DNA of 48,700 nucleotides from an uncultured Clostridia bacterium (GCA_944387525.1 CALXFF010000010.1:1-48700); one strand, 5' to 3'. Shown: positions 1-8,625, numbered from the stretch's first letter. The notes: a model not told the origin generated them from the letters alone. A program made the numbers and translations.

Positions 1-297
1 TACAATAGAGAGTTACAAAAACTTACACCAACATCACAGTTACAAGAACTTATTCCAACAGTTGTTGAAACAGCAGTATTAGTAAATGATTCACTTGATT
101 TATTTATTTCAAAATTGCAAGATGAGGCAAAATCTAATGATTATTTAAATCAATTAAAAGAGCAAGATAATTATGAAGAAATAAAAGAGGCTTTGAATCC
201 TAAAGAATATAATTTAATAGTTACCCCAAAAGAAATTGATGATTTGATTGAAAATATGAAAGATGTTGTTGCAAGAGGGATTAATTTCGCAATGTAA
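1..297 (+). CDS. C-terminal part of an unrecognised protein (5' end outside window)
   Basis: The frame is open from base 1 to the TAA at 295-297, giving 98 residues. The real start lies upstream of the window, and the internal TTG at 115 has no good ribosome binding site. The visible part is hydrophilic, acidic and probably helical, with no membrane segment, cysteine cluster or motif I recognise. It ends in VVARGINFAM. A strong promoter for the next gene follows 26 bases later, so this is probably the last gene of its transcript. I do not assign a function. Confidence 0.6.
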   Translation, partial: YNRELQKLTPTSQLQELIPTVVETAVLVNDSLDLFISKLQDEAKSNDYLNQLKEQDNYEEIKEALNPKEYNLIVTPKEIDDLIENMKDVVARGINFAM

Positions 298-322
298 TTA
301 TTATAAATATTTTATTAAATTA

Positions 323-351
323 TTGAAATAACGTTTTTATATTGTTATAAT
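323..351 (+). promoter_or_regulatory. Sigma-A promoter for the XRE/TM protein gene
   Basis: TTGAAA at 323-328 and TATAAT at 346-351 are separated by exactly 17 bases. The start codon at 428 is about 75 bases downstream, leaving a moderately long leader. Confidence 0.75.
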
Positions 352-427
352 AAGAGTGAAAATAGAAACAGAAACATCAAATTTAGTTTGATAGTATTAG
401 AAACGAAAGAAAAAGGAGGAAAAATAA

Positions 428-907
428 GTGCTAAAAAACAAGCTTATACAAGATAAAAAAGTTGAAAGTTCTGAAAAAGAAGATACTAAAGTTATAGAAA
501 AAAGAACAATTGAGCAATTATTAAAAGATTTAAGAGTACAAAGAGATTGGTCATATTGGAATGTAGTAGAAGAGTTAACAAGGCAGGGAGTAATACTAAA
601 TGAAAAGACAATAAAAAAATGGGAATATGGATTAGAATATCCGGACTTGGATGTAATATATAAATTGTCTCAAATTTATTCAGTGCCAAGTGAAAATTTT
701 GTAATTGCAAAAAATAATAGTTTCAAAGAGGGCTTTGAAACTATACATATGGAGTTTATAAAGAGAATTTGTTATATAACAGGAATATCCTTGAAAATAG
801 GATATATATCAATGTATATAATGATTGGATTAGTATTAATAGGAGCATTATTATTCTTCATAGGAAAGTGTAATGAATATTTGTTGGTAAGGAGTATGAT
901 GAATTAA
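428..907 (+). CDS. XRE-family HTH protein with C-terminal membrane helix
   Basis: A 159-residue protein with a GTG start, preceded by AGGAGG (about 414-420) at good spacing. Residues about 28-92 form a Cro/C1-type helix-turn-helix: a first helix beginning IEQLLKDLR, a recognition region around NEKTIKKWEYG, and a closing helix DLDVIYKLSQIYSVP. Residues about 122-146 are a hydrophobic segment (MYIMIGLVLIGALLFFIG) that should anchor it in the cytoplasmic membrane with the DNA-binding domain inside. Membrane-tethered XRE proteins are common in Clostridia; the ligand and target genes cannot be read from the sequence. It has its own promoter and is followed by a separately promoted anchored protein, which might be a functional partner (inference). 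Confidence 0.85.
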   Translation: MLKNKLIQDKKVESSEKEDTKVIEKRTIEQLLKDLRVQRDWSYWNVVEELTRQGVILNEKTIKKWEYGLEYPDLDVIYKLSQIYSVPSENFVIAKNNSFKEGFETIHMEFIKRICYITGISLKIGYISMYIMIGLVLIGALLFFIGKCNEYLLVRSMMN

Positions 908-933
908 TAATTAAATAAAATTAATTAAAATTC

Positions 934-962
934 TTGCAAAAAAAAATATGTTAATATATAAT
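934..962 (+). promoter_or_regulatory. Sigma-A promoter for the anchored extracellular protein
   Basis: TTGCAA at 934-939 and TATAAT at 957-962 have a 17-base spacer. The ATG at 1000 follows after a short leader containing AGGAGG. Confidence 0.7.
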
Positions 963-999
963 CAAGTTATAAAATGAAAAATAAAAGGAGGAAAAATAT

Positions 1000-1698
1000 A
1001 TGGATGAAAAAGAGAAAAAAGAAGAAACACAAAAAAATACTGAAAATAATAAGGACATAAAGAAAGAAGAAAAGAATAAAAAAGCAGATACTAAAGTAAA
1101 AGGAAAAGTAACAGTAGAAAACAAAAAATCAAAAAAAGCTCCAATAATAACAGCCATCGTTATTATAGCTATTATAATTTTAGCAATTGTGTTATATGTA
1201 GTATTTGCAAATGGACCAAAAGGTGTAGTTGAAGGAATGTTTAGTGCTCTAAAAAATGGTGATTATGATAAGGTAAATGAATATATTAATTATAATGAAG
1301 TGATATCATCATCAGACGTGCTTGATAGTGAAAGTTTAGATCAAGAAACAATGAATTTATTGTTTGACAAATTAAGTTGGAAAGTAACAGAAACAACTCA
1401 AGAAGAAAATACTGCTAATGTAACTGTTGAAGTAACAAATAAGAATTTCAAAACAATAATTGCAAATTATATGCAAAATGCGTTAAGAGTAGCATTTAGT
1501 GGACAAGAATTAAGTGATGCTGAAATGGAAAATTATTTATTAGAAGAATTAAGAAATGAAGATGTAGAAACAACAACTACAACACAAACTATTAATTTAA
1601 CAAAACAAGATGGAAGATGGGTAATTAATACAACAGATACAAATTTAATTGATATATTATTACCTGGATTAAATGAAGCTGTAAATTCATTAAGCTAA
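1000..1698 (+). CDS. Membrane-anchored extracellular protein, DUF4878/DUF5105-like
   Basis: A 232-residue protein starting at ATG 1000 after AGGAGG. Residues 1-47 are a lysine/glutamate-rich cytoplasmic tail, and 49-70 are a single strongly hydrophobic helix. The rest is extracellular and begins with PKGVVEGMFSALKNGDYDKV. That opening, a short helix followed by accumulating 'number of events' residues, is typical of the DUF4878/NTF2-like lipoprotein group that carries a cystatin-like domain. The second half (TQTINLTKQDGRWVINTTD) fits the strand-rich end of such a domain. The family has no established biochemical role. It has its own promoter and ends at a bidirectional terminator shared with ytxC. 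The fold assignment is inference from pattern. Confidence 0.75.
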   Translation: MDEKEKKEETQKNTENNKDIKKEEKNKKADTKVKGKVTVENKKSKKAPIITAIVIIAIIILAIVLYVVFANGPKGVVEGMFSALKNGDYDKVNEYINYNEVISSSDVLDSESLDQETMNLLFDKLSWKVTETTQEENTANVTVEVTNKNFKTIIANYMQNALRVAFSGQELSDAEMENYLLEELRNEDVETTTTTQTINLTKQDGRWVINTTDTNLIDILLPGLNEAVNSLS

Positions 1699-1741
1699 TA
1701 GTAATGTATAATGTAAGATTTTAACTAGCATAATATTTAAG

Positions 1742-1790
1742 AAAAATAAGTATAACTAAGAGTTAAGATTTCTTAGGTATACTTATTTTT
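1742..1790. terminator. Bidirectional terminator overlapping the 3' end of ytxC
   Basis: AAAAATAAGTATA (1742-1754) pairs perfectly with TATACTTATTTTT (1778-1790), and an inner CTAAGA/TCTTAG extends the stem. T-runs on both strands suit termination of the convergent genes on each side. The right arm and loop also encode the last residues of YtxC (stop at 1763-1765), so the stem is partly coding. Confidence 0.8.
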
Positions 1791-2653
1791 GAATTCTTTA
1801 ATATGTTATCAATACTAGAATTTTTATAAAATTCACAAATATTACAATCAGTACATAAATTAACTCTATTTTCAAATACTAATTCTAAAGTCTGTATAAA
1901 TTCATCAATTTTATTATCAATTAAGTGAATATAAATCTTTTTAGGAATTAAATTTAATAATGAATTTAACGTAAAATCATTAGAAGAAAAAGAAATATCA
2001 CTTAGATATTTAGCATTAAAAATATCACTATCTGGAGCGATAATATTTTTATCTTTATCTAATAAAATTGATTCTGATGAAGAATAAATAAGATGTACGA
2101 GTTCACATTTAGAATCTTGAGAATTTATATATAATTTTAATAAAGACACAAATTCTAGATATTCTTTTTCAATTAGAAAATGATTTACAGCATTATTTAC
2201 AGTATCATCTAAAATTGAAAAATATGCTTTTAATCTAAAATAAATAAATCCATCTAAATAAAGAACCTTATTATCTTTTATAAAATCATAAAAACCATTA
2301 TATAATATTTGAAATTTTTTATCAAAGAAATTAATATAGTCATCAGCAAAAATATCAAAACAGAAAGAAAGAATTTGTTCTCTTTCCTGACTATTAAAAT
2401 AAAAATAATTCTGTAGTAGAATATGCTTCAAAAAATCTTCTTCTAATTCATCTATTACTAAAAAGGAAAGAATAGAAGAGATTTTTGAATAAAAAGAGGC
2501 AAAATCATTACCTAAGTAATGTATTATTACATTTTTATAATGTTTAAATTGATTTTCGGAAAAATAGATATTTTCTAATTTACTATATTTTAATTCATTT
2601 AATAGATACGAAATAACATTAGAATCATTTGTTTTAATGCATAGTGACTTCAT
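1763..2653 (-). CDS. ytxC: Sporulation protein YtxC
   Basis: A 296-residue protein that resembles the YtxC family (PF08812), found in spore-forming Firmicutes and of unknown biochemical function. The length is right for the family. The characteristic C-terminal region is present: a helix around YIHLIDNKIDEFIQTLELVF, then a cysteine cluster of pattern LCTDCNICEFY (about residues 265-276). There is no signal peptide or membrane helix, so it should be cytoplasmic. The ATG at 2651-2653 is preceded on the minus strand by AAAGGGG. A TATAAT-like -10 and an inverted repeat (2674-2691) lie upstream. It is monocistronic and shares a terminator with the convergent gene. Recognition rests on memory of the family, not on a search. 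Confidence 0.8.
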   Translation of the reverse strand: MKSLCIKTNDSNVISYLLNELKYSKLENIYFSENQFKHYKNVIIHYLGNDFASFYSKISSILSFLVIDELEEDFLKHILLQNYFYFNSQEREQILSFCFDIFADDYINFFDKKFQILYNGFYDFIKDNKVLYLDGFIYFRLKAYFSILDDTVNNAVNHFLIEKEYLEFVSLLKLYINSQDSKCELVHLIYSSSESILLDKDKNIIAPDSDIFNAKYLSDISFSSNDFTLNSLLNLIPKKIYIHLIDNKIDEFIQTLELVFENRVNLCTDCNICEFYKNSSIDNILKNSKISIPKKS

Positions 2654-2673
2654 AAAAATCCCCTTTCTAATAA

Positions 2674-2691
2674 ATTTAGTATCTACTAAAT
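2674..2691. promoter_or_regulatory. Inverted repeat upstream of ytxC, candidate operator or leader hairpin
   Basis: ATTTAGTA (2674-2681) and TACTAAAT (2684-2691) are perfect 8-base arms around a 2-base centre. The site sits about 20 bases before the ytxC start and downstream of a TATAAT-like -10 on the minus strand, which suits an operator. The bound factor is unknown. Confidence 0.4.
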
Positions 2692-2732
2692 GTAAAAAAC
2701 TTATACATTATAATATGCTAAATTATTAAAAA

Positions 2733-2876
2733 GGTGTCGCGTTGGGTGTCGCATTGGGGTGTCGCATTGGGGACGTTTCTCATGCGACATTTACTTTAAT
2801 TTTAATAAAAAATTAATCTTTTAATGTTAAATGTCGCATGAGAAACGTCCCCAATGCGACACCTCAATGCGACATT
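2733..2876 (-). repeat. GGGGAC-loop hairpin element, inverted duplication, next to the GH57 stop codon
   Basis: A perfect 36-base inverted repeat (2758-2793 with 2828-2863) surrounds a 34-base AT-rich loop. Each arm is itself a small hairpin: TGTCGCAT, a loop of TGGGGACGTTTCTC, then ATGCGACA (2760-2789, mirrored at 2832-2861). Partial copies of the TGTCGCATTGGGG word flank both sides (2733-2757 and 2863-2874). Read in the direction of the GH57 gene, the element begins at that gene's stop codon. It could act as a terminator or mRNA-end structure. It belongs with the elements at 37480 and 42990. Confidence 0.85.
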
Positions 2877-4461
2877 ATCCATAAATTCTATAATCTATAT
2901 CTGGAAAAACACAATCTTTTTTAGATATGTCTTTCAAAAATTCTTCATCAATTTCATCATTTTTTATTTGATAATATAACTTAGTAAATCTTCCAATATG
3001 GTCTTTAATTCTCTTTTTAGCATAATCAACCATAGTACCATTTGTTATAATAAATAACCAATCACTACTTTGAGCAAGTAATAATTCTCTTGCACATTGA
3101 TTTAATGCTTTTTTCTTTAATCCTTTTGCATTTGGATAAAGATTTGCAAGTTCACACATTCTATCACCTGCAACATGTAAATGTCTATGAACATAGTCAT
3201 TTGTTGGATTTAGCCATACTTCGCTATATCCATTAGCACCCCAACTAGAACGACAAGGAGTTGCAACTTGCATATTTGGATATTTATCTATAAACTCTGA
3301 AGGTGTAATCAATTCAAAATTACAATCATCATAATAAATTTTCTTAAATAAAACATATAACCAATAAGGACCTTCATACCACCAATGTCCATAAAGTTCA
3401 GCATCATAAGGACAAAGGATAATTGGAGGTGTATCCATATATTTTGATAAATTTTCAATTTGAGCATTTCTGCTATCGAAAAAGTGACCTGCTTGTCTTT
3501 CGGCAGAATCTTTAGCCCATTGAAGATTATAGTAATCTTTAAATTCGGTTTTTCCAGTAATTCTATAATATTTAATTCCTGTATGGACACGTACACCATT
3601 ATGTGCAATATATGGCTTTATATAATCATAATCTGCATCATAACCAATATCACGGTAAAATTCTCTATAATTAAAGTCTCCTGGATAACCATTTATAGAA
3701 CTCCAAACTTGTCTTGAAGATTCCATATCGCGTCCAAATGCAATAACTCCTTGAGGAGAAACTATTGGAGCATAAGTACCATAAATAGGGGTTGGGTCTG
3801 CATATAAAATTCCATGTGTTTCTGTAATGATATAATCAATTCCAAATTCTTTTAAATATTTGTCAGCTTCTGGAACATATCCACATTCAGGAAGCCAAAT
3901 TCCACGAGGTTTTCTTCCAAAATATCTTTCATATGTTTGAACTCCAACAGCTATTTGAGCTTTTACAGTTTTCTCATTTACATATAAAATTGGAAAATAT
4001 CCATGAGTAGCTCCACATGTAATAATTTCTAAAACTCCAATATCTTGAAAATGTTTAAAAGCTTCTATCAAATTACATTTATAAACATCTTTAAATAAAT
4101 GTAAATCATTTGAATATCTATCAAAATAGTAATGAGAAAGTTTATTTAATCTTTCGTCACCAGCAGTTCTTTTGATTTCTTTTTCAGATAATTCAATAAG
4201 TTGTTTTAAATATTTTATATATTTTTTTTGTAATAATTTATTATCTAACATTGAAAGTAGAGGAGGAGTCATAGACATTGTAATTCTGAAATTAACGCCT
4301 TCATCTACTAATTTTTGAAAATTTGTTAATAATGGAATATAAGTTTCAGAAATAGCCTCATATAACCATGATTCCTCTAAGTAATCATCACTTTCAGGAT
4401 GATGTATAAAAGGAAGGTGAGCATGTAAAACAAAACTTACATAACCTTTTTTCTCTTGCAT
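2875..4461 (-). CDS. GH57 1,4-alpha-glucan branching enzyme
   Basis: A 528-residue GH57 enzyme of the branching type (EC 2.4.1.18), which makes alpha-1,6 branches in glycogen-like glucans in the cytoplasm. Motif 1 is HAHLP (residues 13-17). The WLPECGY block (189-195) places the catalytic nucleophile at Glu192. Motif 4, PYDAELYGHWWYEG (351-364), places the acid/base at Asp353. These spacings match characterised archaeal GH57 branching enzymes. The C-terminal third is the helical DUF1957 region. Its ATG overlaps the stop codon of the DUF4912 gene (TAATG), so translation of the two is probably coupled. No other glycogen gene lies nearby, so whether its product is storage glycogen or a spore reserve is not shown. 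Confidence 0.93.
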   Translation of the reverse strand: MQEKKGYVSFVLHAHLPFIHHPESDDYLEESWLYEAISETYIPLLTNFQKLVDEGVNFRITMSMTPPLLSMLDNKLLQKKYIKYLKQLIELSEKEIKRTAGDERLNKLSHYYFDRYSNDLHLFKDVYKCNLIEAFKHFQDIGVLEIITCGATHGYFPILYVNEKTVKAQIAVGVQTYERYFGRKPRGIWLPECGYVPEADKYLKEFGIDYIITETHGILYADPTPIYGTYAPIVSPQGVIAFGRDMESSRQVWSSINGYPGDFNYREFYRDIGYDADYDYIKPYIAHNGVRVHTGIKYYRITGKTEFKDYYNLQWAKDSAERQAGHFFDSRNAQIENLSKYMDTPPIILCPYDAELYGHWWYEGPYWLYVLFKKIYYDDCNFELITPSEFIDKYPNMQVATPCRSSWGANGYSEVWLNPTNDYVHRHLHVAGDRMCELANLYPNAKGLKKKALNQCARELLLAQSSDWLFIITNGTMVDYAKKRIKDHIGRFTKLYYQIKNDEIDEEFLKDISKKDCVFPDIDYRIYG

Positions 4462-5414
4462 TATAAAAGCTCCTTTCGTGATGAAGGATTTCCAGAAGAT
4501 GGATTAGATAAATCATATAATTCTTCTATATTTTCATTTTGATAAAGTTCTTTATATAAATCATAAATATTATAAATTTTGCCCATATTCCTAATAAATG
4601 AAATAGAAGAAATAGGTTTTGAAACTTGTTCTCCTGTTTTTACATTTCTAAAATAAACCATTTTTTGTTCTTTATTAAATAAAATGTGGTCATTAGGTGA
4701 TTCTATTTCATTAGAAGTAGAAACATAAATATAATCATCGTGAATTTCTTGTGTTTTAGTTATTGGCCTTCTTCCTAATTCAATACGATAATCACATTTA
4801 CTATCTGCAACATTTAAATACCAACTGTTTGCAAAATCATTTATTTCAACTTCAAAGCTATAACCAATTGTATCATTATGAACAATTAATACAGGTCTAG
4901 TATTTTCAAAGAAATGTTCTCCATATTTTTCTTCAAAATTTTTTCTATCTTTATCTGATATATCCCAATAAATAAATAGATTTGTAGGAGTTTGTGCCAA
5001 TACTTTTACAACTGTTTGATTATATCTATATGGCAAATCATAATATTCAACAATTTCAACTTTTTCTTTTTTGCTAGAAGTTTTTTTAGTTGAAGTTTTC
5101 TTTCTAGTAGTTGATGTTTTTTTAGTAGTAGTTGTTTTTTTTCTAGTAGAAGTAGTTGATGATTTCTTTTTAGTAGCTGAAGTAGCAGTTGTAGTTTTCT
5201 TTTTTGTACTAGCAGTTTTACTTTTTGTTGCTTTACTAGAAGAAGTAGTTGCTTTTTTAGTAGTAGATGTGCTTTTCTTTGTAGTACTACTCTTTTTTGT
5301 AGTAGTAGAAGTCGCTTTTTTTGGTGTTTTAGCAGCTTTTTTAGTTGTTGTTTTTTCTATATTTTCTTCTTTTTTCAATTCTAAATCATTTTGTTCTTTT
5401 GTTTTTCTTGGCAT
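4461..5414 (-). CDS. DUF4912 protein with long Lys/Ser/Thr-rich N-terminal tail
   Basis: A 317-residue protein. Residues about 15-118 are a low-complexity tract of repeated TTKK, STTKK and KKTS words, resembling a histone-H1-like polycationic tail. Residues about 120-280 are a DUF4912 domain, opening with YYDLPYRYNQTVVKVLAQ and containing the characteristic LFIYWDISD. DUF4912 is an uncharacterised family often found beside GH57 branching enzymes, and its fold has been related to carbohydrate-binding or Ig-like sandwiches. The adjacency and the overlapping stop/start suggest a shared role in glucan metabolism (inference). It is first in a two-gene transcript with a promoter at 5454-5482. No signal peptide is present. 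Confidence 0.88.
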   Translation of the reverse strand: MPRKTKEQNDLELKKEENIEKTTTKKAAKTPKKATSTTTKKSSTTKKSTSTTKKATTSSSKATKSKTASTKKKTTTATSATKKKSSTTSTRKKTTTTKKTSTTRKKTSTKKTSSKKEKVEIVEYYDLPYRYNQTVVKVLAQTPTNLFIYWDISDKDRKNFEEKYGEHFFENTRPVLIVHNDTIGYSFEVEINDFANSWYLNVADSKCDYRIELGRRPITKTQEIHDDYIYVSTSNEIESPNDHILFNKEQKMVYFRNVKTGEQVSKPISSISFIRNMGKIYNIYDLYKELYQNENIEELYDLSNPSSGNPSSRKELL

Positions 5415-5453
5415 TTGATATCCTCCTATGTAATCTCATAATATTTCTTTCTT

Positions 5454-5482
5454 ATATTATAATAAAACAAAAATAAATTCAA
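5454..5482 (-). promoter_or_regulatory. Promoter for the DUF4912-GH57 operon
   Basis: On the minus strand TTGAAT (5477-5482) lies 17 bases from TAATAT (5454-5459). An overlapping TATAAT (5456-5461) gives a 15-base spacer. AGGAGG and the ATG at 5412-5414 follow. Confidence 0.65.
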
Positions 5483-5681
5483 GAGAAAAATGTATTTTTT
5501 TAAAGTTTTTTGTAATTATTTTAAAATATTAAAATTAATAATATATATGTTTGGAAAAATAATTAAAATAGGATAAATAGAAATAAGATTTCTAAAACTT
5601 GACAATAAAAATATAAAAATAAGTTAAAGTAAAACTACAAAAATTTTATAATGAAAAAATAATAAAAAATTGACTAAATAT

Positions 5682-5954
5682 TTAATTAAGTTGTTTCTTA
5701 AAATCTTGAATAAAATCACCTAAAATTTCTTCAATTGGAACTTGAAATACATATGACAAAGCATAAAGTTCGTAATCCTTTAAAATACGTTTACCTTTTT
5801 CTAATTTATGCAATGAGGGTTTTGATATATCAACTCCAACTAAAGCCAATTTCGTAGATAAATCTGTAAGAGATAAGTGATTTTTTTCTCTTAACTCTTT
5901 AATTTTATTGCTAGAAACATTTAAGTGATTATTAAATTTTGTACATTGATACAT
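5682..5954 (-). CDS. Small XRE-family transcriptional regulator
   Basis: A 90-residue single-domain protein. Residues about 17-75 form a Cro/C1-type helix-turn-helix (IKELREKNHLSLTDLSTKLA, then KPSLHKLEKGKR as the recognition part). There is no additional ligand domain or membrane helix. It is divergent from accD across a 162-base intergenic region that contains inverted repeats. It could therefore regulate the accD-accA-fabI operon, itself, or both; this is only positional inference. A ribosome binding site AAAGGA precedes the ATG at 5952-5954. Confidence 0.85.
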   Translation of the reverse strand: MYQCTKFNNHLNVSSNKIKELREKNHLSLTDLSTKLALVGVDISKPSLHKLEKGKRILKDYELYALSYVFQVPIEEILGDFIQDFKKQLN

Positions 5955-6001
5955 ATTAAAATCCTTTCACATTTTTTAAAATTTTATAGTATTTTAAGAA
6001 A

Positions 6002-6038
6002 CGGTCGTATACGCTGGAGAGACGAATAAATTCGACCG
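6002..6038. promoter_or_regulatory. Nested inverted repeats in the xre/accD divergent region
   Basis: CGGTCG (6002-6007) pairs with CGACCG (6033-6038), and an inner CGAA/TTCG (6023-6026 with 6031-6034) forms a second hairpin. Just after it, TTG and CAA half-sites flank a central ACTAGT (6040-6054) and overlap the accD -35. This patch is clearly richer in G+C than its surroundings. It is a plausible operator region, but the regulator is not identified. Confidence 0.4.
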
Positions 6039-6048
6039 CTTGTACTAG

Positions 6049-6077
6049 TTGCAAAAAAATGAAATAAAATATATAAT
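6049..6077 (+). promoter_or_regulatory. Promoter for accD-accA-fabI
   Basis: TTGCAA at 6049-6054 and TATAAT at 6072-6077 have a 17-base spacer, 40 bases before the accD start. Confidence 0.7.
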
Positions 6078-6116
6078 ACAAATACAAATTGTATGACGTA
6101 AGGAGGAGGAATTCTT

Positions 6117-6965
6117 TTGGTTATAGACAAAGTAAAAAAAGTAAATGAAGCTGAAAAAAGTAATGTTAGAAATGAAAAAGCAGCTGACATGATGATTGGA
6201 AAATGGGTTAAATGTGATGCATGTAAAGAGATAATTTACAAAGAAGAATTACATGCTAATTTAAGTGTATGTCCTAACTGTGGTAAGCATTTTAGATTAT
6301 CTGCAAGAAGAAGAATTAAGCAAATAGCAGATGAAGGAACATTTAAAGAAATTGGCAAAGATATATTAACAACAGACCCTTTAGAATTTAAAGGCTATAT
6401 GAAAAAAGTTGAAGGATTAAGAGAAAAAACTAAAATTGACGAGGCAGTAAAATGTGGAACATGTGAAATTGAAGGAGAAAAAGCAGTTTTAGGAGTTATG
6501 GATGGTAACTTTTTAATGGGAAGCATGGGAAAAGCAGTAGGAGAAAGAATTACATTAGCAATTGAAACAGCAATAAAAAAGAAATTACCATTAATAATGT
6601 TTTGTGTATCTGGTGGTGCTAGAATGCAAGAGGGAATTATATCTTTAATGCAAATGGCGAAAACATCAAGTGCAATTGCAAACCTAAATAAAGCAGGATT
6701 ATTATATATATCAGTTTTAACAGACCCAACAACTGGTGGAGTAACTGCAAGTTTTGCAAGTTTAGGAGATATTATTTTAGCAGAACCTAAAGCATTAATC
6801 GGATTTGCTGGACCAAGAGTTATAGAACAAACAATAAAACAAAAACTTCCAGAAGGTTTTCAACGTTCAGAATTTTTATTGGAACATGGATTTATTGATA
6901 AAATCGTTGAAAGAAAAGATATGAAAGAAACAATTGCAGAATTAATAAGATTACATACAAAATAA
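6117..6965 (+). CDS. accD: Acetyl-CoA carboxylase carboxyltransferase subunit beta
   Basis: A 282-residue protein that, with AccA, transfers the carboxyl group from carboxybiotin to acetyl-CoA to make malonyl-CoA. An N-terminal zinc ribbon is complete: CDAC and CPNC supply Cys33, Cys36, Cys52 and Cys55. The crotonase-like core follows, with the GARMQEG stretch and the glycine-rich [13 protein letters not shown] loop. The start is TTG at 6117, chosen because AGGAGGAGG (6101-6109) lies 7 bases upstream and no ATG is better placed; homologues often begin just before the zinc ribbon. It is first in an operon with accA 25 bases downstream. accB and accC are not in the window. Confidence 0.95.
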   Translation: MVIDKVKKVNEAEKSNVRNEKAADMMIGKWVKCDACKEIIYKEELHANLSVCPNCGKHFRLSARRRIKQIADEGTFKEIGKDILTTDPLEFKGYMKKVEGLREKTKIDEAVKCGTCEIEGEKAVLGVMDGNFLMGSMGKAVGERITLAIETAIKKKLPLIMFCVSGGARMQEGIISLMQMAKTSSAIANLNKAGLLYISVLTDPTTGGVTASFASLGDIILAEPKALIGFAGPRVIEQTIKQKLPEGFQRSEFLLEHGFIDKIVERKDMKETIAELIRLHTK

Positions 6966-6990
6966 AAACACAGAAAGGAGAATTAGAAAA

Positions 6991-7779
6991 ATGGCAAAAA
7001 CAACTGCATGGGAAAAAGTACAACTAGCAAGACAATTAGAAAGACCAAAAGCTCTTGATTATATAAATAATTTATTTGATGAATTTATAGAATTACATGG
7101 TGATAGAAATTTTGCTGATGATAAATCTATAGTTGGTGGAATTGCTACTTTAGATGGAAAGCCTGTAACAGTAATTGGAGAGCAAAAAGGTAAAAATGCT
7201 AAGGAAAACTTAGAAAGAAATTTTGGTATGCCAAATCCAGAAGGATATAGAAAAGCATTAAGATTAATGAAACAAGCTGAAAAGTTTAATAGACCTATTA
7301 TAACATTTATTGATACACCAGGAGCATATCCAGGGTTAGGAGCAGAAGAAAGAGGACAAGGTGAAGCAATAGCAAGAAATATTATGGAGATGTCCCAACT
7401 AGAAGTCCCTATTATTTGCATAGTTATAGGAGAAGGTTCAAGTGGTGGAGCTTTAGCAATTGGTGTTGGAGATAAAATAGTTATGCTTGAAAATTCAATT
7501 TATTCAATATTATCTCCAGAAGGCTTTGCAAGCATTTTATATAAAGATTCAAGTAAGGCAAAAGAGGCTGCAGAAGATATGAAGGCAACAGCAGAAGATT
7601 TGAAAAAGTTCGGAATTATTGATGATATTATTAAAGAGCCAAAAGATGGAGTGCAAAATGATTTTGATAAAGTTATTAAAGAAATTAAGAAATATTTAAT
7701 TAAAAATATTGATGAATTAGAAAAAATACCAAAGAAAAAGTTGGCTGAACAAAGATATCAAAAATTTAGAAATATGTAG
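6991..7779 (+). CDS. accA: Acetyl-CoA carboxylase carboxyltransferase subunit alpha
   Basis: A 262-residue partner of AccD in the heterotetrameric carboxyltransferase. It begins directly with [14 protein letters not shown], lacking the roughly 50-residue N-terminal extension of the E. coli protein, as is common in Firmicutes. Catalytic-core signatures are present: [15 protein letters not shown], and the oxyanion-forming [12 protein letters not shown] loop. The ATG at 6991 follows AAAGGAG. The short spacing to both neighbours (25 and 12 bases) supports co-transcription with accD and fabI. Confidence 0.96.
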   Translation: MAKTTAWEKVQLARQLERPKALDYINNLFDEFIELHGDRNFADDKSIVGGIATLDGKPVTVIGEQKGKNAKENLERNFGMPNPEGYRKALRLMKQAEKFNRPIITFIDTPGAYPGLGAEERGQGEAIARNIMEMSQLEVPIICIVIGEGSSGGALAIGVGDKIVMLENSIYSILSPEGFASILYKDSSKAKEAAEDMKATAEDLKKFGIIDDIIKEPKDGVQNDFDKVIKEIKKYLIKNIDELEKIPKKKLAEQRYQKFRNM

Positions 7780-7791
7780 GAGGTTTTTAAA

Positions 7792-8562
7792 ATGATTTTA
7801 AAAGGTAAGAAAGTAGTAATTATGGGAGTAAGAAACAAATGGAGTATAGCATGGGGAGCAGTTCAATCTGCTCATGAACAAGGAGCAGAAGTTATTTGTA
7901 CATGTTCAGGAGATAGTGTAGAAAAGGTTAAAGATTTAGTTAAAGATATGCCAGGAACAAGTGTATATGTATGTAATGATGTAGGATTAGATGAGGATAT
8001 AGATAAATGCTTAGAAGAAATCAAAAAAGACCATGGTAAAATTGATGGTATTTTACATGCAATAGCACATGCAAATACAGAAGATTTGAGAAATGACTTT
8101 ATATTAACATCAAGAGATGGGTATGCACATGCTCAAGATGTAAGCGCATATTCTTTAGTTGCAATTGTTAGAATGGCAAGAGAAAAAGAAATGTTAAATG
8201 AAGGTGCAAGTATTGTTGCATATACATATTTTGGTTCAGAAAAAGCAGTAGAAGGATATAATGTAATGGGTGTTGCAAAAGCAGCATTAGAAGCAAGTAT
8301 TAGATATCTATCTAGAGATTTAGGAAAAGACGGATATAGAATTAATGGAATATCAGCTGGACCTATTAAAACATTATCTGCTAAAGGAATTAAAGATTTT
8401 GGAAGTATTTTAGATATAGTTGAAGAAAGAGCACCATTACATAGAAATGTTACAATTAACCAAGTTGGTGATAGTACAGCATTTTTATTTAGTGATTTAT
8501 CTAGTGCTATAACAGGTGAAATTATACATGTTGATAATGGATTCTCTATTGTTGGGGTTTAG
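7792..8562 (+). CDS. fabI: Enoyl-ACP reductase [NADH], FabI type
   Basis: A 256-residue SDR enzyme that reduces enoyl-ACP in the last step of each fatty acid elongation cycle. The FabI-specific nucleotide motif G-V-R-N-K-W-SIAWG occupies residues 12-22. The catalytic residues are Tyr146, Tyr156 and Lys163 (Y-x6-K), which coincide with E. coli FabI numbering, and SAGPIKTLSAKGI is the substrate-loop signature. Many Clostridia use the flavoprotein FabK instead, so a FabI here is informative about drug-target type. It is last in the acc operon and ends at a strong bidirectional terminator. Confidence 0.95.
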   Translation: MILKGKKVVIMGVRNKWSIAWGAVQSAHEQGAEVICTCSGDSVEKVKDLVKDMPGTSVYVCNDVGLDEDIDKCLEEIKKDHGKIDGILHAIAHANTEDLRNDFILTSRDGYAHAQDVSAYSLVAIVRMAREKEMLNEGASIVAYTYFGSEKAVEGYNVMGVAKAALEASIRYLSRDLGKDGYRINGISAGPIKTLSAKGIKDFGSILDIVEERAPLHRNVTINQVGDSTAFLFSDLSSAITGEIIHVDNGFSIVGV

Positions 8563-8581
8563 AAATCAAAACAATATAAAT

Positions 8582-8625
8582 AAAATAAGATAATAACTAC
8601 ATATTAATAGCTATTATCTTATTTT
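8582..8625. terminator. Bidirectional terminator between fabI and the Rpn nuclease
   Basis: AAAATAAGATAATA (8582-8595) pairs perfectly with TATTATCTTATTTT (8612-8625) over a 16-base loop. The A-run and T-run on its two sides suit both converging genes. Confidence 0.8.

Noticed and set aside
2733..2876. TGTCGCATTGGGG direct and inverted copies considered as a CRISPR or attachment site
   Set aside because: The copies are abutting or palindromic without unique spacers, no cas or integrase gene is near, and they match the hairpin family found at two other sites.
5071..5418. A long plus-strand open frame opposite the DUF4912 gene, very rich in Val, Phe and Leu
   Set aside because: It is the complement of the Lys/Ser/Thr repeat tract. 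Low-complexity codons on the other strand avoid stops; there is no ribosome binding site and the composition is an artefact.
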